This document shows positions 26,894-36,269 of a stretch of 64,000 nucleotides of DNA, one piece after another; position 1 is the first letter of the stretch; every line of letters begins with the position of its first letter. The position numbers and the translations under genes are program-made. A model generated the notes under the pieces. The model ran no database searches. It was not told where the DNA came from and saw only the letters and a list, made by a program, of their open reading frames with translations. The DNA is taken from positions 5,388,001 to 5,452,000 of the forward strand of contig NC_013132.1 of NCBI RefSeq assembly GCF_000024005.1, read 5' to 3'. The stretch is from Chitinophaga pinensis DSM 2588. Its GTDB lineage: Bacteria > Bacteroidota > Bacteroidia > Chitinophagales > Chitinophagaceae.

Positions 26894-26927
26894 TTGCCTT
26901 GGGGGAACTTAGTGTACCCCAAGGCAA
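26894..26927. terminator. Hairpin between convergent genes
   Basis: An 11-bp stem (26894-26904 with 26917-26927) sits between the phosphodiesterase stop and the stop of the minus-strand DUF4240 gene. There is no clear T run, so its efficiency is uncertain. Confidence 0.6.
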
Positions 26928-26939
26928 TCTGCTTCCTAC

Positions 26940-27959
26940 TTATGAGTGGGTGATATGAAGATACTGTTGCCATAATCTGGGCAGCAGTACAGGTAATTCC
27001 TCTTCTGTCCAATCTGTTCCCTTAGTAGGCGGTGCGCCAAAATCATAGTCGAGTCCAGCAGCGTATGCGATACTCCTCGGGAATGTATCATCCTCTTTCT
27101 CAATGCCTGTTTTTTTCCTGTATGCCCGTGTAGCCACATACATGAGTTCCTCATGATCTATATCACTCGTAATACTTACATCATAATTGGCAAGATAATC
27201 CGGATTCTCAAGCACGTCATTGAAGAATGCACGTCCCCTGGATATTAACCGGCATCTGAAATAGAGATAGGAGTCATCAGTTACAAATCCATCAACAATT
27301 TTGAGTGCTGCCATTACCTTATAGGTATCCGCTTGAATAACCAGCTCACGAAATATCTTTTCAAATTCAATGATGACCTGTGTATCGAATTGCTGTAACA
27401 GATCTGTCAGTATGGTTATCTGTTGCTCTTTGTCTCCGTGAGACTGCTTGTAAGATTCTTCAATGAGATCCCAAAAATTAAATTTATCCATAGTTCTAAG
27501 ATCGAAACGATGTTTTTTCCTGATACAGGTTTCCCAGAAACCGGCATGTCTCTTATGAGACACAGCATCAAGATATTCTTTTATTGGAGCATAGTCCACA
27601 TGCGAGGGAACATCCACCCTTAAAAGATCCGGACCCCAAAGCATCTTTATTTCACCTTGCAGGCCGCTAATCATATCCGTGATTTCCCCGCATAGGTGTT
27701 TATGGTATATATTTAAACGCAGGGAGCTATATCCCGACTCCTCGATAATGCCATTAAAAAAATAAGTGCCGTTATCATAAACAACACTCACGATATCTCC
27801 CACAGCAAGATCATGCGCATACAAGGGCGTTTCTGATAATTTATAATGTTCCTGCCGGCGCCTGACCTTCAGGTATTCTGTATCATGATTGATCCAGCCT
27901 TCATAATATTCAGTGTGATAAGGTATCGCCAAAAGAATTTCATCCGGATACACGAGCAT
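26940..27959 (-). CDS. DUF4265 plus DUF4240 domain protein
   Basis: From the ATG at 27959 the product is 339 residues. A further ATG at 28049 is rejected because the added segment overlaps, in another frame, the 3' end of a decayed gene. Residues 1-110 (V-G-D-I-V-S-V-V-Y-D-N-G-T-Y-F-F-N-G) resemble DUF4265. Residues 155-280 (M-D-K-F-N-F-W-D-L-I-E and Y-L-Y-F-R-C-R-L-I-S-R-G) are DUF4240, a domain found with SMI1/SUKH-type immunity-like proteins. It has no signal peptide or membrane segment. The biochemical function is unknown; a role in contact-dependent immunity is speculation from domain company. Confidence 0.75.
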   Translation of the reverse strand: MLVYPDEILLAIPYHTEYYEGWINHDTEYLKVRRRQEHYKLSETPLYAHDLAVGDIVSVVYDNGTYFFNGIIEESGYSSLRLNIYHKHLCGEITDMISGLQGEIKMLWGPDLLRVDVPSHVDYAPIKEYLDAVSHKRHAGFWETCIRKKHRFDLRTMDKFNFWDLIEESYKQSHGDKEQQITILTDLLQQFDTQVIIEFEKIFRELVIQADTYKVMAALKIVDGFVTDDSYLYFRCRLISRGRAFFNDVLENPDYLANYDVSITSDIDHEELMYVATRAYRKKTGIEKEDDTFPRSIAYAAGLDYDFGAPPTKGTDWTEEELPVLLPRLWQQYLHITHS

Positions 27960-27999
27960 AGGTATAAAAAATAATATGCAATAGTAGGGATTTTTTTGG

Positions 28000-28488
28000 C
28001 TACATTGGCAGGAAGCCAAGTTCCCCATTCGTCTCCATAATACAGGCATTGCCTGCCATATGACTGCGAAGGATCTCTACCCGCGGCGCTGTACCACCAT
28101 CTATACCGGCAACAAACGCATAAGTATGTCCATTCTTCTTTACGATCTACACCTGATTAAAGAGATTGGGATCTCCACCAGGGAAAGCCACCTCCTGTGT
28201 CGCCGCTGTTTTGAAAATATCGCCGTCGCTTAGCTGTCCCAGGGAAAGTTTCCGGCCAGGGATGATCGCTGTCAACAGTGGCTGATAGTACAGATATGAC
28301 ACGTTTTTCACTTTATCCAGATAGTCGGCCAATGTTGTCTGCTTACCGTAGTAATAGCCATTTGCAGGCAGGAAAATCGTGTATATGCGACTGTCGCTCT
28401 GCACATATAAAAGTGTCGTATCGAAAGCTTTTTGCAGGTGCTCTTTATTAGTGGCCAGTGCATCAAAACCACAAAGGCCATGAAGCTC
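28000..28488 (-). pseudogene. Decayed gene with an in-frame TAG
   Basis: One frame reads as protein from 28488 to a TAG at 28147-28149 and continues in the same frame for 48 codons to a stop at 28000-28002. Both halves look like the same protein (N-L-F-N-Q-V, stop, I-V-K-K-N-G-H-T-Y-A-F-V). A TAC or TAT changed to TAG is the simplest explanation. The 5' end has no start: two TAA codons lie at 28489-28494. The fragment is therefore truncated and interrupted, and I do not recognise the family. The lack of large deletions inside suggests recent decay. Confidence 0.65.
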
Positions 28489-28591
28489 TTATTACAAACC
28501 CTGCAAAAGGAGGACCTGCTCTTGTTTTATGTCTTATTTATGCTGAAGTAGGTTTTAAGGACGATTCGGCGGGATACCCTATCTTTACAGG

Positions 28592-29029
28592 ATGTTTGAC
28601 ATATTAGACAAGTACAAAACTCAGGACCACTTCTTCCTCACGCCAGAACAGGATCTGCAGAAGGTCTGCAATGCACCTGCTGATAAAAGTGGCGTATATG
28701 TTATTTATGCACTAAAAAAGGGAAGAGTGGAGCTGATCTATATCGGCCATTCAGGGAAGGTTGAAAAAGATGGTTCCCTTTCTGTCGGGAAGGTCGGCTT
28801 AGGTGGTCTCAAAGATGAAATTATCAATGGTCAGCAGTTTGGCAAAACGCCGGCACATATCGCCTGGAAAAAACAGATGACCCGGGAAAATATCGAAGCG
28901 TTAAATATATACTGGTACGTGACCCACGATGCGGGGTATACAGACTGTCCGGAAGTGCTGAAGAAGACTTTGTTAAGGCAACACCAGGATATTTTCGGGA
29001 TATTTCCAAAGTGGAATAAAGCCGTTTAG
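28592..29029 (+). CDS. GIY-YIG-like domain protein
   Basis: The 145-residue protein has the paired strands G34-V-Y-V-I-Y39 and L-I-Y-I-G52-H-S-G of the GIY-YIG nuclease fold, and ends with I-F-P-K-W-N-K. The expected catalytic Arg and Glu of homing endonucleases or UvrC are not obvious, so nuclease activity is uncertain. No DNA-binding extension is present, as in small single-domain GIY-YIG proteins. A TATCTTTA motif (28580-28587) ends 4 bp before the ATG. If it is the -7 element, the mRNA would be leaderless. It is followed by a good terminator. It is not linked to any mobile element here. Confidence 0.75.
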   Translation: MFDILDKYKTQDHFFLTPEQDLQKVCNAPADKSGVYVIYALKKGRVELIYIGHSGKVEKDGSLSVGKVGLGGLKDEIINGQQFGKTPAHIAWKKQMTRENIEALNIYWYVTHDAGYTDCPEVLKKTLLRQHQDIFGIFPKWNKAV

Positions 29030-29059
29030 CGACAATAACGCAACATGATTCATGAATAT

Positions 29060-29095
29060 GGCCGCAAAAGATCGACACTTTTTGCGGCCGTTTTT
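29060..29095 (+). terminator. Intrinsic terminator after the GIY-YIG gene
   Basis: A 10-bp GC-rich stem (29060-29069 with 29080-29089) is followed by G-T-T-T-T-T, 30 bp past the stop. Confidence 0.85.
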
Positions 29096-29600
29096 ATGCC
29101 TTGACCTGATGGTCATCTTAAAAGAGATTGCAGGCCCTGTTTGCACTATTTGCCCGGAAGCAGGCAAAGTGAGCTAACTGAACACGAAAAAGCGCAGTCT
29201 CCGGATGTCAGGTCAAATGTTTTTTAAGTGTATTAAAACTGCCATTATCCCGAAAATCCCCAAATCTAAAGTGATGTTTTTCAAGGCTTCCTTTTATGTG
29301 CAACATGCGTCTTAAGTGCATTATATCACCCTCTCATTTATTGATAACCAGCATTTTGTGAGAATATTTCTTCGTTTTATTGACTTTTATTTCGATAAAT
29401 TTGAGCATTCGGGAGACAGCATAAGCAACTGTACCTCCTGGCCCATGAGTCAAATATCTGTACACTGTTATCGCTTCCACGTCCACGATTATAAAGAGTA
29501 ATATGTACCCTTTAACCATAAATATCAGATCCTATGACTTAGCAAGCTTTGCCTGAGCTAATATCAATCGGCCAATTATTAACCAGTAAAAATCCACAAA
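29096..29600. other. Intergenic leader region of the GH30 gene
   Basis: No gene is supported in these 505 bp. A small t-t-t-g-c-c / g-g-c-a-a-a hairpin lies near 29148-29167. A perfect -7 motif TAAATTTG is at 29396-29403, but without a TTG at the right distance, and it would leave a leader of about 190 nt. Confidence 0.35.
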
Positions 29601-31412
29601 ATGAAAAAAATTTATCTTCGGCTTGCCGCCGCAGGCATGCTTTGTATTGCATTTTATGCATGTAAAAAGAACATTAATACAACAGATGCAATTGATGACG
29701 GTCAGACAGTTGCCAGGGCAAATGAATCTGTAAGCATCTGGATGACTACCGGCAACCAGAGTGCGCTCCTGCAACAACAGGGTAACGTCACATTTGCGCC
29801 TGATGCGGGTACCAGTGGCACCACCATTACAGTGAACGAGGGAACTACTTATCAGGGTATCGACGGTTTCGGATACACACTGACCCAGGGTAGTGCCAAA
29901 TTAATCAACAATCTGTCAGCATCCGCACAAACGTCCCTGTTAAATGAACTGTTCAGTCCATCCAGCGGTATCGGTATTTCAGTCATCCGTCTTGGCGTAG
30001 GCGCCACTGACCTGAGTGATTATTCCTATACCTATCGCGATGGCGCTTCCTTTAGTTTATCTGGTCCGGATCTGACCTATACCATTCCCATCCTGAAAAA
30101 GATCCTGGCGATTAACCCCGCGATCAAAGTCATCGCAACTCCATGGACTGCTCCCCGCTGGATGAAAACAAACGGCTCTTTCGTTGGCGGTACACTCAAG
30201 GCGGAAAACTATGAAAGTTATGGTCAGTACTGGCTGGACTATATGAACGCCATGAGAGGACAGGGCATCGAAATCTGGGCGATTACTCCCCAGAACGAAC
30301 CCCTGAACCCTTACAATGAACCCAGTATGACACTGACTAAAGAGAACCAACTTGGCCTGATCAATGACTATATCGGTCCTAAGTTAAGGGGCGCTGGTTT
30401 CAACTGTAAAATCATCTGTTATGATCACAACTGTGATAACACAGAGTATCCTATTTATGTAGCGAATAACAGTACTTACGTAGATGGATCTGCATTTCAC
30501 CTGTATGGCGGGAATGTCTCTGCTATGACAACCGTAAAGAACGCCACTAATAAGAATGTTTACTTCACAGAACAATATACTTCTGTGGGCGGGAGCTTTT
30601 CCGGAGACCTGTCCTGGCACATACAGAATGTAGTAATCGGTTCATTGAACAACTGGTCTAAAACAGTACTGGAATGGAACCTGATCAGCGATTCTCAGGG
30701 CGGTCCTCATACACCAGGAGGCAGCACAGTATCCATGGGCGCTGTGACGATCGATGGAGGTAACATCGTACGCCGTGTTGGCTATTATATCATCGGACAC
30801 GTATCTAAATTCGTCCGCCCCGGCGCAGTACGTATTGGCTCTAACAATTCCGGTAATATCCAGACTACCGCTTTCAGAAACAGCGATGGTTCTAAAGTAT
30901 TGCTGGCGTTTAACAACGGTGGCGGAAATGTTTCATTCAAAGTGAAATGGGGTAGTCAATCCTTTACCTACTCACTGCCTGGTGGTGCTGCCGCTACGTT
31001 TAAATGGGCTGGCACTACCACTACACCCACAGGACCTATCGGACAAAGCGTTACCCTGAAAGGTTTTAATAACCAATACGTGAGCAGCGAGAATGGTACA
31101 CAGGCAATGAACTGTAACAGACCAACTGCTTCCGGATGGGAAACCTTTTCTGTAGTAGACGCCGGCGGAGGGAAAATAGCCCTCCTCTCCCAGGGAAAAT
31201 ACGTATCATCAGAAAACGGTACACAGGCCATGACCTGTAACCGTCTTACAATTGGTGACTGGGAGAAATTTGACTGGGTTGTCAATGCCGACGGCAAAAT
31301 ATCCCTCAGGGGTAGTAATGGTCAGTATGTAAGTTCTGAAAACGGAACACAACCAATGAATTGTAACCGTGCCACAATATCTGGTTGGGAAGCCTTTGGC
31401 GTCAATCAGTAA
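29601..31412 (+). CDS. GH30-family glucosylceramidase/glucanase-like lipoprotein with fascin-like repeats
   Basis: This 603-residue protein has a lipoprotein signal with Cys21 (A-F-Y-A-C). Residues 75-475 form a GH30 (alpha/beta)8 barrel with its side beta domain. The acid/base is E233 in T-P-Q-N-E-P and the nucleophile is E324 in Y-F-T-E-Q-Y. The C-terminal 120 residues hold three repeats of about 42 residues with [15 protein letters not shown] and W-E-x-F, resembling a fascin-type beta-trefoil and probably binding polysaccharide. Such enzymes act on beta-1,6-glucan or glucosyl conjugates of fungal walls. It may form an operon with the beta-barrel gene 67 bp downstream. Confidence 0.92.
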   Translation: MKKIYLRLAAAGMLCIAFYACKKNINTTDAIDDGQTVARANESVSIWMTTGNQSALLQQQGNVTFAPDAGTSGTTITVNEGTTYQGIDGFGYTLTQGSAKLINNLSASAQTSLLNELFSPSSGIGISVIRLGVGATDLSDYSYTYRDGASFSLSGPDLTYTIPILKKILAINPAIKVIATPWTAPRWMKTNGSFVGGTLKAENYESYGQYWLDYMNAMRGQGIEIWAITPQNEPLNPYNEPSMTLTKENQLGLINDYIGPKLRGAGFNCKIICYDHNCDNTEYPIYVANNSTYVDGSAFHLYGGNVSAMTTVKNATNKNVYFTEQYTSVGGSFSGDLSWHIQNVVIGSLNNWSKTVLEWNLISDSQGGPHTPGGSTVSMGAVTIDGGNIVRRVGYYIIGHVSKFVRPGAVRIGSNNSGNIQTTAFRNSDGSKVLLAFNNGGGNVSFKVKWGSQSFTYSLPGGAAATFKWAGTTTTPTGPIGQSVTLKGFNNQYVSSENGTQAMNCNRPTASGWETFSVVDAGGGKIALLSQGKYVSSENGTQAMTCNRLTIGDWEKFDWVVNADGKISLRGSNGQYVSSENGTQPMNCNRATISGWEAFGVNQ

Positions 31413-31428
31413 GCTAACCTGTTAAACT

Positions 31429-31468
31429 TAGTTTACCCGCCCGGACCTCGCTCCTGGCGGGTAAACTA
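31429..31468 (+). terminator. Hairpin between the GH30 and beta-barrel genes
   Basis: A perfect 13-bp stem (31429-31441 with 31456-31468) lies in the 67-bp gap. There is no T run after it. It may attenuate downstream expression or stabilise the upstream mRNA. Confidence 0.55.
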
Positions 31469-31479
31469 CATCATACGAT

Positions 31480-32376
31480 ATGAAATTTCTTTTACTCCAC
31501 AGCTTATTATTGTTCAGTTGTGCCATTGTCCATGCGCAACACCACTCGCCTGTAGCGGAATTGGCGGTAAGCGGCGGATACCACACAGCTGATCTGCGAT
31601 GGTCTATAGCAGGTAACGCCAGCGGACAATCACCAAACGTCCTTTCCGAAGTAAAATGGCGCTTATTAAGCGGGCCGGCAGTCGCTATAAAAGGGCAAAT
31701 CAATCTCAACAGTCGCCTTTTTCTGAAAGGAGAACTGTCCCACACCTTTATTCAATCAGGAAAGGCCACAGATACCGACTATTCAGAAGATGACCGGCAA
31801 CAACCAGGCTATTATGCACAACTCGATGCTGACGAAGGTCGCTTATCGGCATTCCGGCTATACGGCGGATATCATCTGTTGCAAAGACCTGGGATACAAA
31901 TCGCCGTCTTTGCAGGATATGCCGCCCATAAGGAGTCTTTGTTCCTGCTCGATCATGCTGCATATGTACCTGGAGAGAAAAACCTGCGCTGTACTTATAA
32001 TACCAGCTGGAAAGGAGTCTCAGGCGGGCTCTCCGGGCTTTACCGGGTGACTTCCTGGCTGGATCTCAGCGGAGAGTTACAATACAGTCAGATGAACTAT
32101 GATGCGGTTGCAGACTGGAACCTGATCGACGCCTTTCAACACCCTGTCAGTTTTAAACACCATGCCAGGGGATTTGATGTAAAGACATCCGTTACAGTTA
32201 ACTTCCGGCTGAAATCCTATTTATCGTTATTAGTATCCGGCACTTATCGTCATGCCGAAACCGGAACGGGCACCGATCAATTGTTCATGGATTCCGGCAC
32301 TGTTCAGACTACACAGTTTAATGGTGCATTTACAAATGCCCGGCAAATCTCTATCGGCGCGCTTGTACAGTTTTGA
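31480..32376 (+). CDS. Outer-membrane beta-barrel protein, omptin/Pom-like
   Basis: The 298-residue protein has a signal peptide (about 1-20, ending V-H-A-Q), alternating hydrophobic strands throughout and a C-terminal phenylalanine (A-L-V-Q-F), all typical of outer-membrane barrels. The segment L-S-E-V-K-W and the strand order resemble the protochlamydial outer-membrane protein/omptin-like family, but I do not see a clear omptin catalytic set, so protease activity is not claimed. It lies downstream of the GH30 lipoprotein on the same strand and could be co-expressed at the cell surface. It converges with the receptor gene, with 9 bp between stops. Confidence 0.75.
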   Translation: MKFLLLHSLLLFSCAIVHAQHHSPVAELAVSGGYHTADLRWSIAGNASGQSPNVLSEVKWRLLSGPAVAIKGQINLNSRLFLKGELSHTFIQSGKATDTDYSEDDRQQPGYYAQLDADEGRLSAFRLYGGYHLLQRPGIQIAVFAGYAAHKESLFLLDHAAYVPGEKNLRCTYNTSWKGVSGGLSGLYRVTSWLDLSGELQYSQMNYDAVADWNLIDAFQHPVSFKHHARGFDVKTSVTVNFRLKSYLSLLVSGTYRHAETGTGTDQLFMDSGTVQTTQFNGAFTNARQISIGALVQF

Positions 32377-32385
32377 CAGACACCA

Positions 32386-34251
32386 TCAGGTTTTCATTAT
32401 CAGGTCAGTCCAGCTACCTTTTTTACTCTTTTTTGAGGCGCCTGCTTCCATATCCAAGAGGGTTTTTACACGGGCAGCATATGCCCAGCAGGTACCCTGA
32501 CGCATGTCGGTTTTTTCGGCAATCTGATAAGAGGAAATGTTGCCTTTGGTAGTAAACACCAGGTATACGATGTAGAATGCTTTGTTGATAGGTATACGGT
32601 TATTCTCAAATATTGTGTCATGCATCGGTGATTCTTCATATGCACATTTATTACAGCGCCGGCTGAATGGTTTACGGCCGGTGCTATAGTTGGCATACCC
32701 ACATTTCCTACAGGTAAAACCTTTGTTCCATTTCAGATCAGCCAGGAAGCTGTAACACTTCTCCTGGTCAGGATATTTCTGACTGAATTCCTCAAATGTC
32801 AGCTCTGCTGATTTAATTCGGGCATCGGTGATCTTTTCTATATTCGTCTTGAGTTCCGCATTGTCTTTTTCCAGCAACTTATTCATACGCGCAATCTCCT
32901 GCGCCTGTTCGTGTATCTCCCTGGATTGAAGCTCCAGCTGTCTTGTACGCGCTTCGACCTGTTCTTCCAGCTGTTGATTGACAGACGCCTGTAACTTCAG
33001 GTTGTGTTGCATATGATAAAATGCATCATCCTGTGCCTGCTTCTTTTCTTTTCTGAAAAGTCTTACCTGATCGCCTATGGAAAAAGACAGCAGTACCATT
33101 TCCATAACAAAACCAATCACCATACTGTAATGTCCTACTACACCTGACACTCCTTGTACGAAACCCAATACCGTGATCAGTTTTACAATTGCGCCAATAA
33201 AAAGTATTGCATTCCCCAGCACAAAGAAGCGTGCAGGTTTAAAGCCTTTACACCAGATAACAAAGCCAGAGAGGAATGCGGCAAAAAGGGGGATAAAATC
33301 GAGAAATTTATAAATAAACCATTCCCTCCTGGCAAACAGACAAACCAGGAAATAAACAGTCCGTAGAACGATGATCCAGTTGATCAGACTATATAATAGT
33401 GGACTCTGCCTTTTTACGCGTAACAGCGTTCTGGCAAAAATGAGTGCGAATATACTCATGCAATACAGCGAGATACCGTACATATACTCATTCAGGCCCG
33501 GCGTATCCGGCCATATGAACTGAAATGCGATACCATCGGTACTCATCTCATAAACGCCTACGCTCACGATATACAATACATAATACAGATAGTGACTGAG
33601 ACGGGTAGCCAGCAGCATCAGCAGATTGTATAAACAGAAAACGAGTATCATGCCATAGAACAACCCGTAAGTGATATATTCAACCAGGGCATAGTTGATA
33701 AACCGCTCTACCGACCGATACACCATAATGAAATTAATCTCATTTAAAGATTTTATCCGCACATAGCAGACGTAGGTACCTTTGGACACATCAGGAATAA
33801 GGAACTCAAAATTTTTGTGTCTGTAAAGCCTGTTTTTGAAGGCATTCGCTGCACCCGAATGAAGCTCCGTATATTCTCCATGGGCATCCGGCAAATATAA
33901 GGTCAGCTCTTCGATGGTCTGATCATAGAACTCAAATAAACGCTGGTTATTGGGAATCCCATCAGAAAAGTTTACCAGTACTTTAAACCAATAAACGGAA
34001 CTGGGATTAAAGTTCTTAGGATAATAATCCGTGTTGATCCGGAATGTACCTGCCGCATCCCGGCTCCTGATCTCCTCAAAATCCATAGATCCGGTGCGAT
34101 CTTCCAACCAGTTTATCTCTCCATAGGTAAATATGTACTCGGCAGCGGTGTGATCAATATACACCGGCCGTTGTGCTCTTGCACACATAAAAAAACAGCA
34201 GCAGATAATAGCTATCAGATAAGGTTTTGGTGATGGACGTAAGCTGGTCAT
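32386..34251 (-). CDS. 7TMR-DISM receptor with an IS1595-transposase-like zinc ribbon and HTH as output
   Basis: The 621-residue protein starts with a signal peptide (1-27) and an extracytoplasmic 7TMR-DISM extracellular domain (about 30-170). Seven hydrophobic helices follow between about 188 and 395 and a long coiled coil at 396-480. The usual output would be a kinase, cyclase or LuxR domain. Here residues 486-600 resemble the N-terminus of IS1595-family transposases. They include Y-P-D-Q-E-K-C-Y-S-F-L, a zinc ribbon C514-x2-C517 ... C533-x2-C536, T-I-F-E-N-N-R-I-P-I-N-K, then a helix-turn-helix G-N-I-S-S-Y-Q-I-A-E-K-T (570-581). The DDE nuclease part is missing and the protein ends at K-S-K-K-G-S-W. 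It may be a membrane-bound DNA-binding sensor. It is a single gene. Confidence 0.85.
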   Translation of the reverse strand: MTSLRPSPKPYLIAIICCCFFMCARAQRPVYIDHTAAEYIFTYGEINWLEDRTGSMDFEEIRSRDAAGTFRINTDYYPKNFNPSSVYWFKVLVNFSDGIPNNQRLFEFYDQTIEELTLYLPDAHGEYTELHSGAANAFKNRLYRHKNFEFLIPDVSKGTYVCYVRIKSLNEINFIMVYRSVERFINYALVEYITYGLFYGMILVFCLYNLLMLLATRLSHYLYYVLYIVSVGVYEMSTDGIAFQFIWPDTPGLNEYMYGISLYCMSIFALIFARTLLRVKRQSPLLYSLINWIIVLRTVYFLVCLFARREWFIYKFLDFIPLFAAFLSGFVIWCKGFKPARFFVLGNAILFIGAIVKLITVLGFVQGVSGVVGHYSMVIGFVMEMVLLSFSIGDQVRLFRKEKKQAQDDAFYHMQHNLKLQASVNQQLEEQVEARTRQLELQSREIHEQAQEIARMNKLLEKDNAELKTNIEKITDARIKSAELTFEEFSQKYPDQEKCYSFLADLKWNKGFTCRKCGYANYSTGRKPFSRRCNKCAYEESPMHDTIFENNRIPINKAFYIVYLVFTTKGNISSYQIAEKTDMRQGTCWAYAARVKTLLDMEAGASKKSKKGSWTDLIMKT

Positions 34252-34415
34252 CTTGAAATAAGGTGGAATTTAGTGGAATAACAACAGCTGGTTTAGTGCT
34301 ACATTGACAGTTAATTTTCCGGCTAAAGTTAGCAAAGTATCGGATTATTTATTTAGTAGTTACTAAAATAATATCGACTACAAAATGTCTATGCTACTGT
34401 CCATCCCCACATTCG

Positions 34416-34449
34416 CTTGCTCCTTTTTACCATGTTATTATTATATTTG
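34416..34449 (+). promoter_or_regulatory. Bacteroidota-type promoter
   Basis: CTTG (34416-34419), a 22-bp spacer and a perfect TATATTTG (34442-34449) match the TTTG/TAnnTTTG consensus. A transcript would begin near 34456, shortly before the start region of the membrane protein gene. Confidence 0.45.
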
Positions 34450-34475
34450 ACACGCTTAGCATCTTATAACCTATA

Positions 34476-35237
34476 TTGTATCATCAACTATATCCTGTGA
34501 TCATCCCATATCCATTAAAGAGCGGCACACCTAAAGTCATTTCGGGTATATTACGTCGTATCGAAATCTTCCAGAAGAATAAGTTACGTTACCATTTTGA
34601 CGGCTTTGTCACAGATACCTATATCTCCATTGTGCTTCCCTCATTTTATGACATCGGGCATTACAAACATGATATCGAACATGTAAATGCCATGACTGGC
34701 ATACCTGTTACACTTGAACTGATTGAAAAGAACGGCGAACATTACCTGATGAAAATCAGCTATAACGATCCGCTGACAAAAAGGCAAACAGTACCGCTGA
34801 CGCAGGCAGAAAAAAGTGACCTTTTAAATGGTGCGGGTATCCGTATGGGTTGCGTAGGTTTTTTTTTATTGATTGGCGGCGTCTGTTACGCCGCTATGAA
34901 AGACTTCGGGAAAGCATCCCTTCCGGGAATCCTCATCTTTTGCTTCATTCCTTTTTTACTGGCACTACTGCTCTATTATATTCCCAGGCGGCAGCGCATA
35001 CACAGTAGCCACAATAAGATAGTGATTACAACTACTATACGGGAAGTAATCGGGGTCGTCATTTGTGCTGTTAGTACTGATAGCAGCGACAGGCATGTAA
35101 AAAAGTACGGAACGGGTACCGGCGACCTGCTAGAATACTATGAAGCACCTTTATATCCGGGGGATAAGGTAAAATTGACCTACGGAGAAAAGAACGGTAA
35201 AGCAGACTGGATGATCAGCCTTGAACTATTACCCTGA
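34476..35237 (+). CDS. Hypothetical membrane protein with two central helices
   Basis: The frame begins at a TTG at 34476; a GTG at 34497 (V-I-I-P-Y-P-L-K-S-G) is an equally good start and no ATG is available early, so the start is uncertain. The product (253 or 246 residues) has a soluble N-terminal beta-rich domain (1-120) and two transmembrane helices (about 123-140 and 148-168). A C-terminal beta domain (180-253) contains G-D-K-V-K-L-T-Y. Both halves may be related small beta barrels on the cytoplasmic side. Unknown family. A promoter motif just upstream supports a real gene. Confidence 0.65.
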   Translation: MYHQLYPVIIPYPLKSGTPKVISGILRRIEIFQKNKLRYHFDGFVTDTYISIVLPSFYDIGHYKHDIEHVNAMTGIPVTLELIEKNGEHYLMKISYNDPLTKRQTVPLTQAEKSDLLNGAGIRMGCVGFFLLIGGVCYAAMKDFGKASLPGILIFCFIPFLLALLLYYIPRRQRIHSSHNKIVITTTIREVIGVVICAVSTDSSDRHVKKYGTGTGDLLEYYEAPLYPGDKVKLTYGEKNGKADWMISLELLP

Positions 35238-35433
35238 TCTGCTGTATTCCCTGGTGCTGGTAAGGATTATCCCCTTAAAAACAGCAGCAATCCTCCAACA
35301 CCGCGAACAATTGCTTAATTTATTAATTATACATTATATTGGCAGTCCCTGAACGAAATTGATAAACAATTTGAATCATTTTGCATACACTCCTTGCACA
35401 TAAAGGATAACCTTGTGGCATGAAATAGCGGTT

Positions 35434-36126
35434 ATGCGGAATTATCCAACAGTTACCACCCAAATCCTATATCCTAAGTACCTACTAAAGGCGTACTTGC
35501 TTCTATTCCTGACTTTATATAGTTCTATATGCATTTACAGCCAGCAACAACCCACTACCACTGCCTGGGTCATCCCAGGGATCACCTATCAACACGCTGA
35601 AAGGCTCAAACTATCTGCGCAATACGCTTTATCTACCCACCAACATACCCACCTGCTCTATCTACAGTCTTATATCGGGATCAGCAAATATGTCATACTC
35701 AACCCGGCTTACCTATATATTAATTACCATCCACCGGCAGGACCTGTTATTCCTGAACACTCATTTATGACCGGCTGTTTATTGACAACAAAACTGAACA
35801 GAATTATCCTAGAGGATAGGAATGTCATATGGAATCGCTTCCGACAGCATGCCGCGGATATGCATATTTATAGGAACAGGTTACGGCTAACATGGCCTTT
35901 ACCGGGCAAATTACAGCAGACCAGGATTTATTCTTTTGATGAAACCTGGATATTGATCAATGAGAAAAGATGGATGCGTAATCGTATAGCGGCAGGCGTT
36001 TCCAGCGATGTTTTACCCTGGTTCAATCTTGATATGTCCTATGCTTATGAACAGGACAAAGTTAACGGTGGATTAAACATCTTCTTCATTATGGGTACCA
36101 TACAACTTTCCAGGAAACAGCGATAA
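35434..36126 (+). CDS. DUF2490 family outer-membrane protein
   Basis: I start at the ATG at 35434; the frame extends to a TTG at 35413. The 230-residue product has an N-terminal hydrophobic export segment (about 14-37, ending I-Y-S-Q). It shows DUF2490 features: L-E-D-R-N-V-I-W-N-R-F-R, Y-R-N-R-L-R-L, then F-D-E-T-W and R-N-R-I-A-A-G-V in alternating strands. DUF2490 proteins are predicted outer-membrane beta barrels of unknown role, common in Bacteroidota. It stands alone, 143 bp before the HbpS-like gene. Confidence 0.8.
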   Translation: MRNYPTVTTQILYPKYLLKAYLLLFLTLYSSICIYSQQQPTTTAWVIPGITYQHAERLKLSAQYALSTHQHTHLLYLQSYIGISKYVILNPAYLYINYHPPAGPVIPEHSFMTGCLLTTKLNRIILEDRNVIWNRFRQHAADMHIYRNRLRLTWPLPGKLQQTRIYSFDETWILINEKRWMRNRIAAGVSSDVLPWFNLDMSYAYEQDKVNGGLNIFFIMGTIQLSRKQR

Positions 36127-36269
36127 TATAACTATGCACTAATCAGTCAACACATTTGAATCAAATGGTAAACAGCTTGCAGAATTTGCTTCGCAACTTT
36201 ATACCATCGGATATACGTCCGGACAACCAGGGAACCTTACAGACGAAAATTCACCCAAAATAATATTCC

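Noticed and set aside
27960..28049. N-terminal extension of the DUF4240 protein to an ATG at 28049
   Set aside because: The added segment is in another frame over the 3' end of the decayed gene at 28000-28488 and looks unlike DUF4265 proteins.
32386..32800. Active IS1595 insertion
   Set aside because: No DDE nuclease domain, terminal inverted repeats or target duplication is visible, and the domain is in frame with a receptor.
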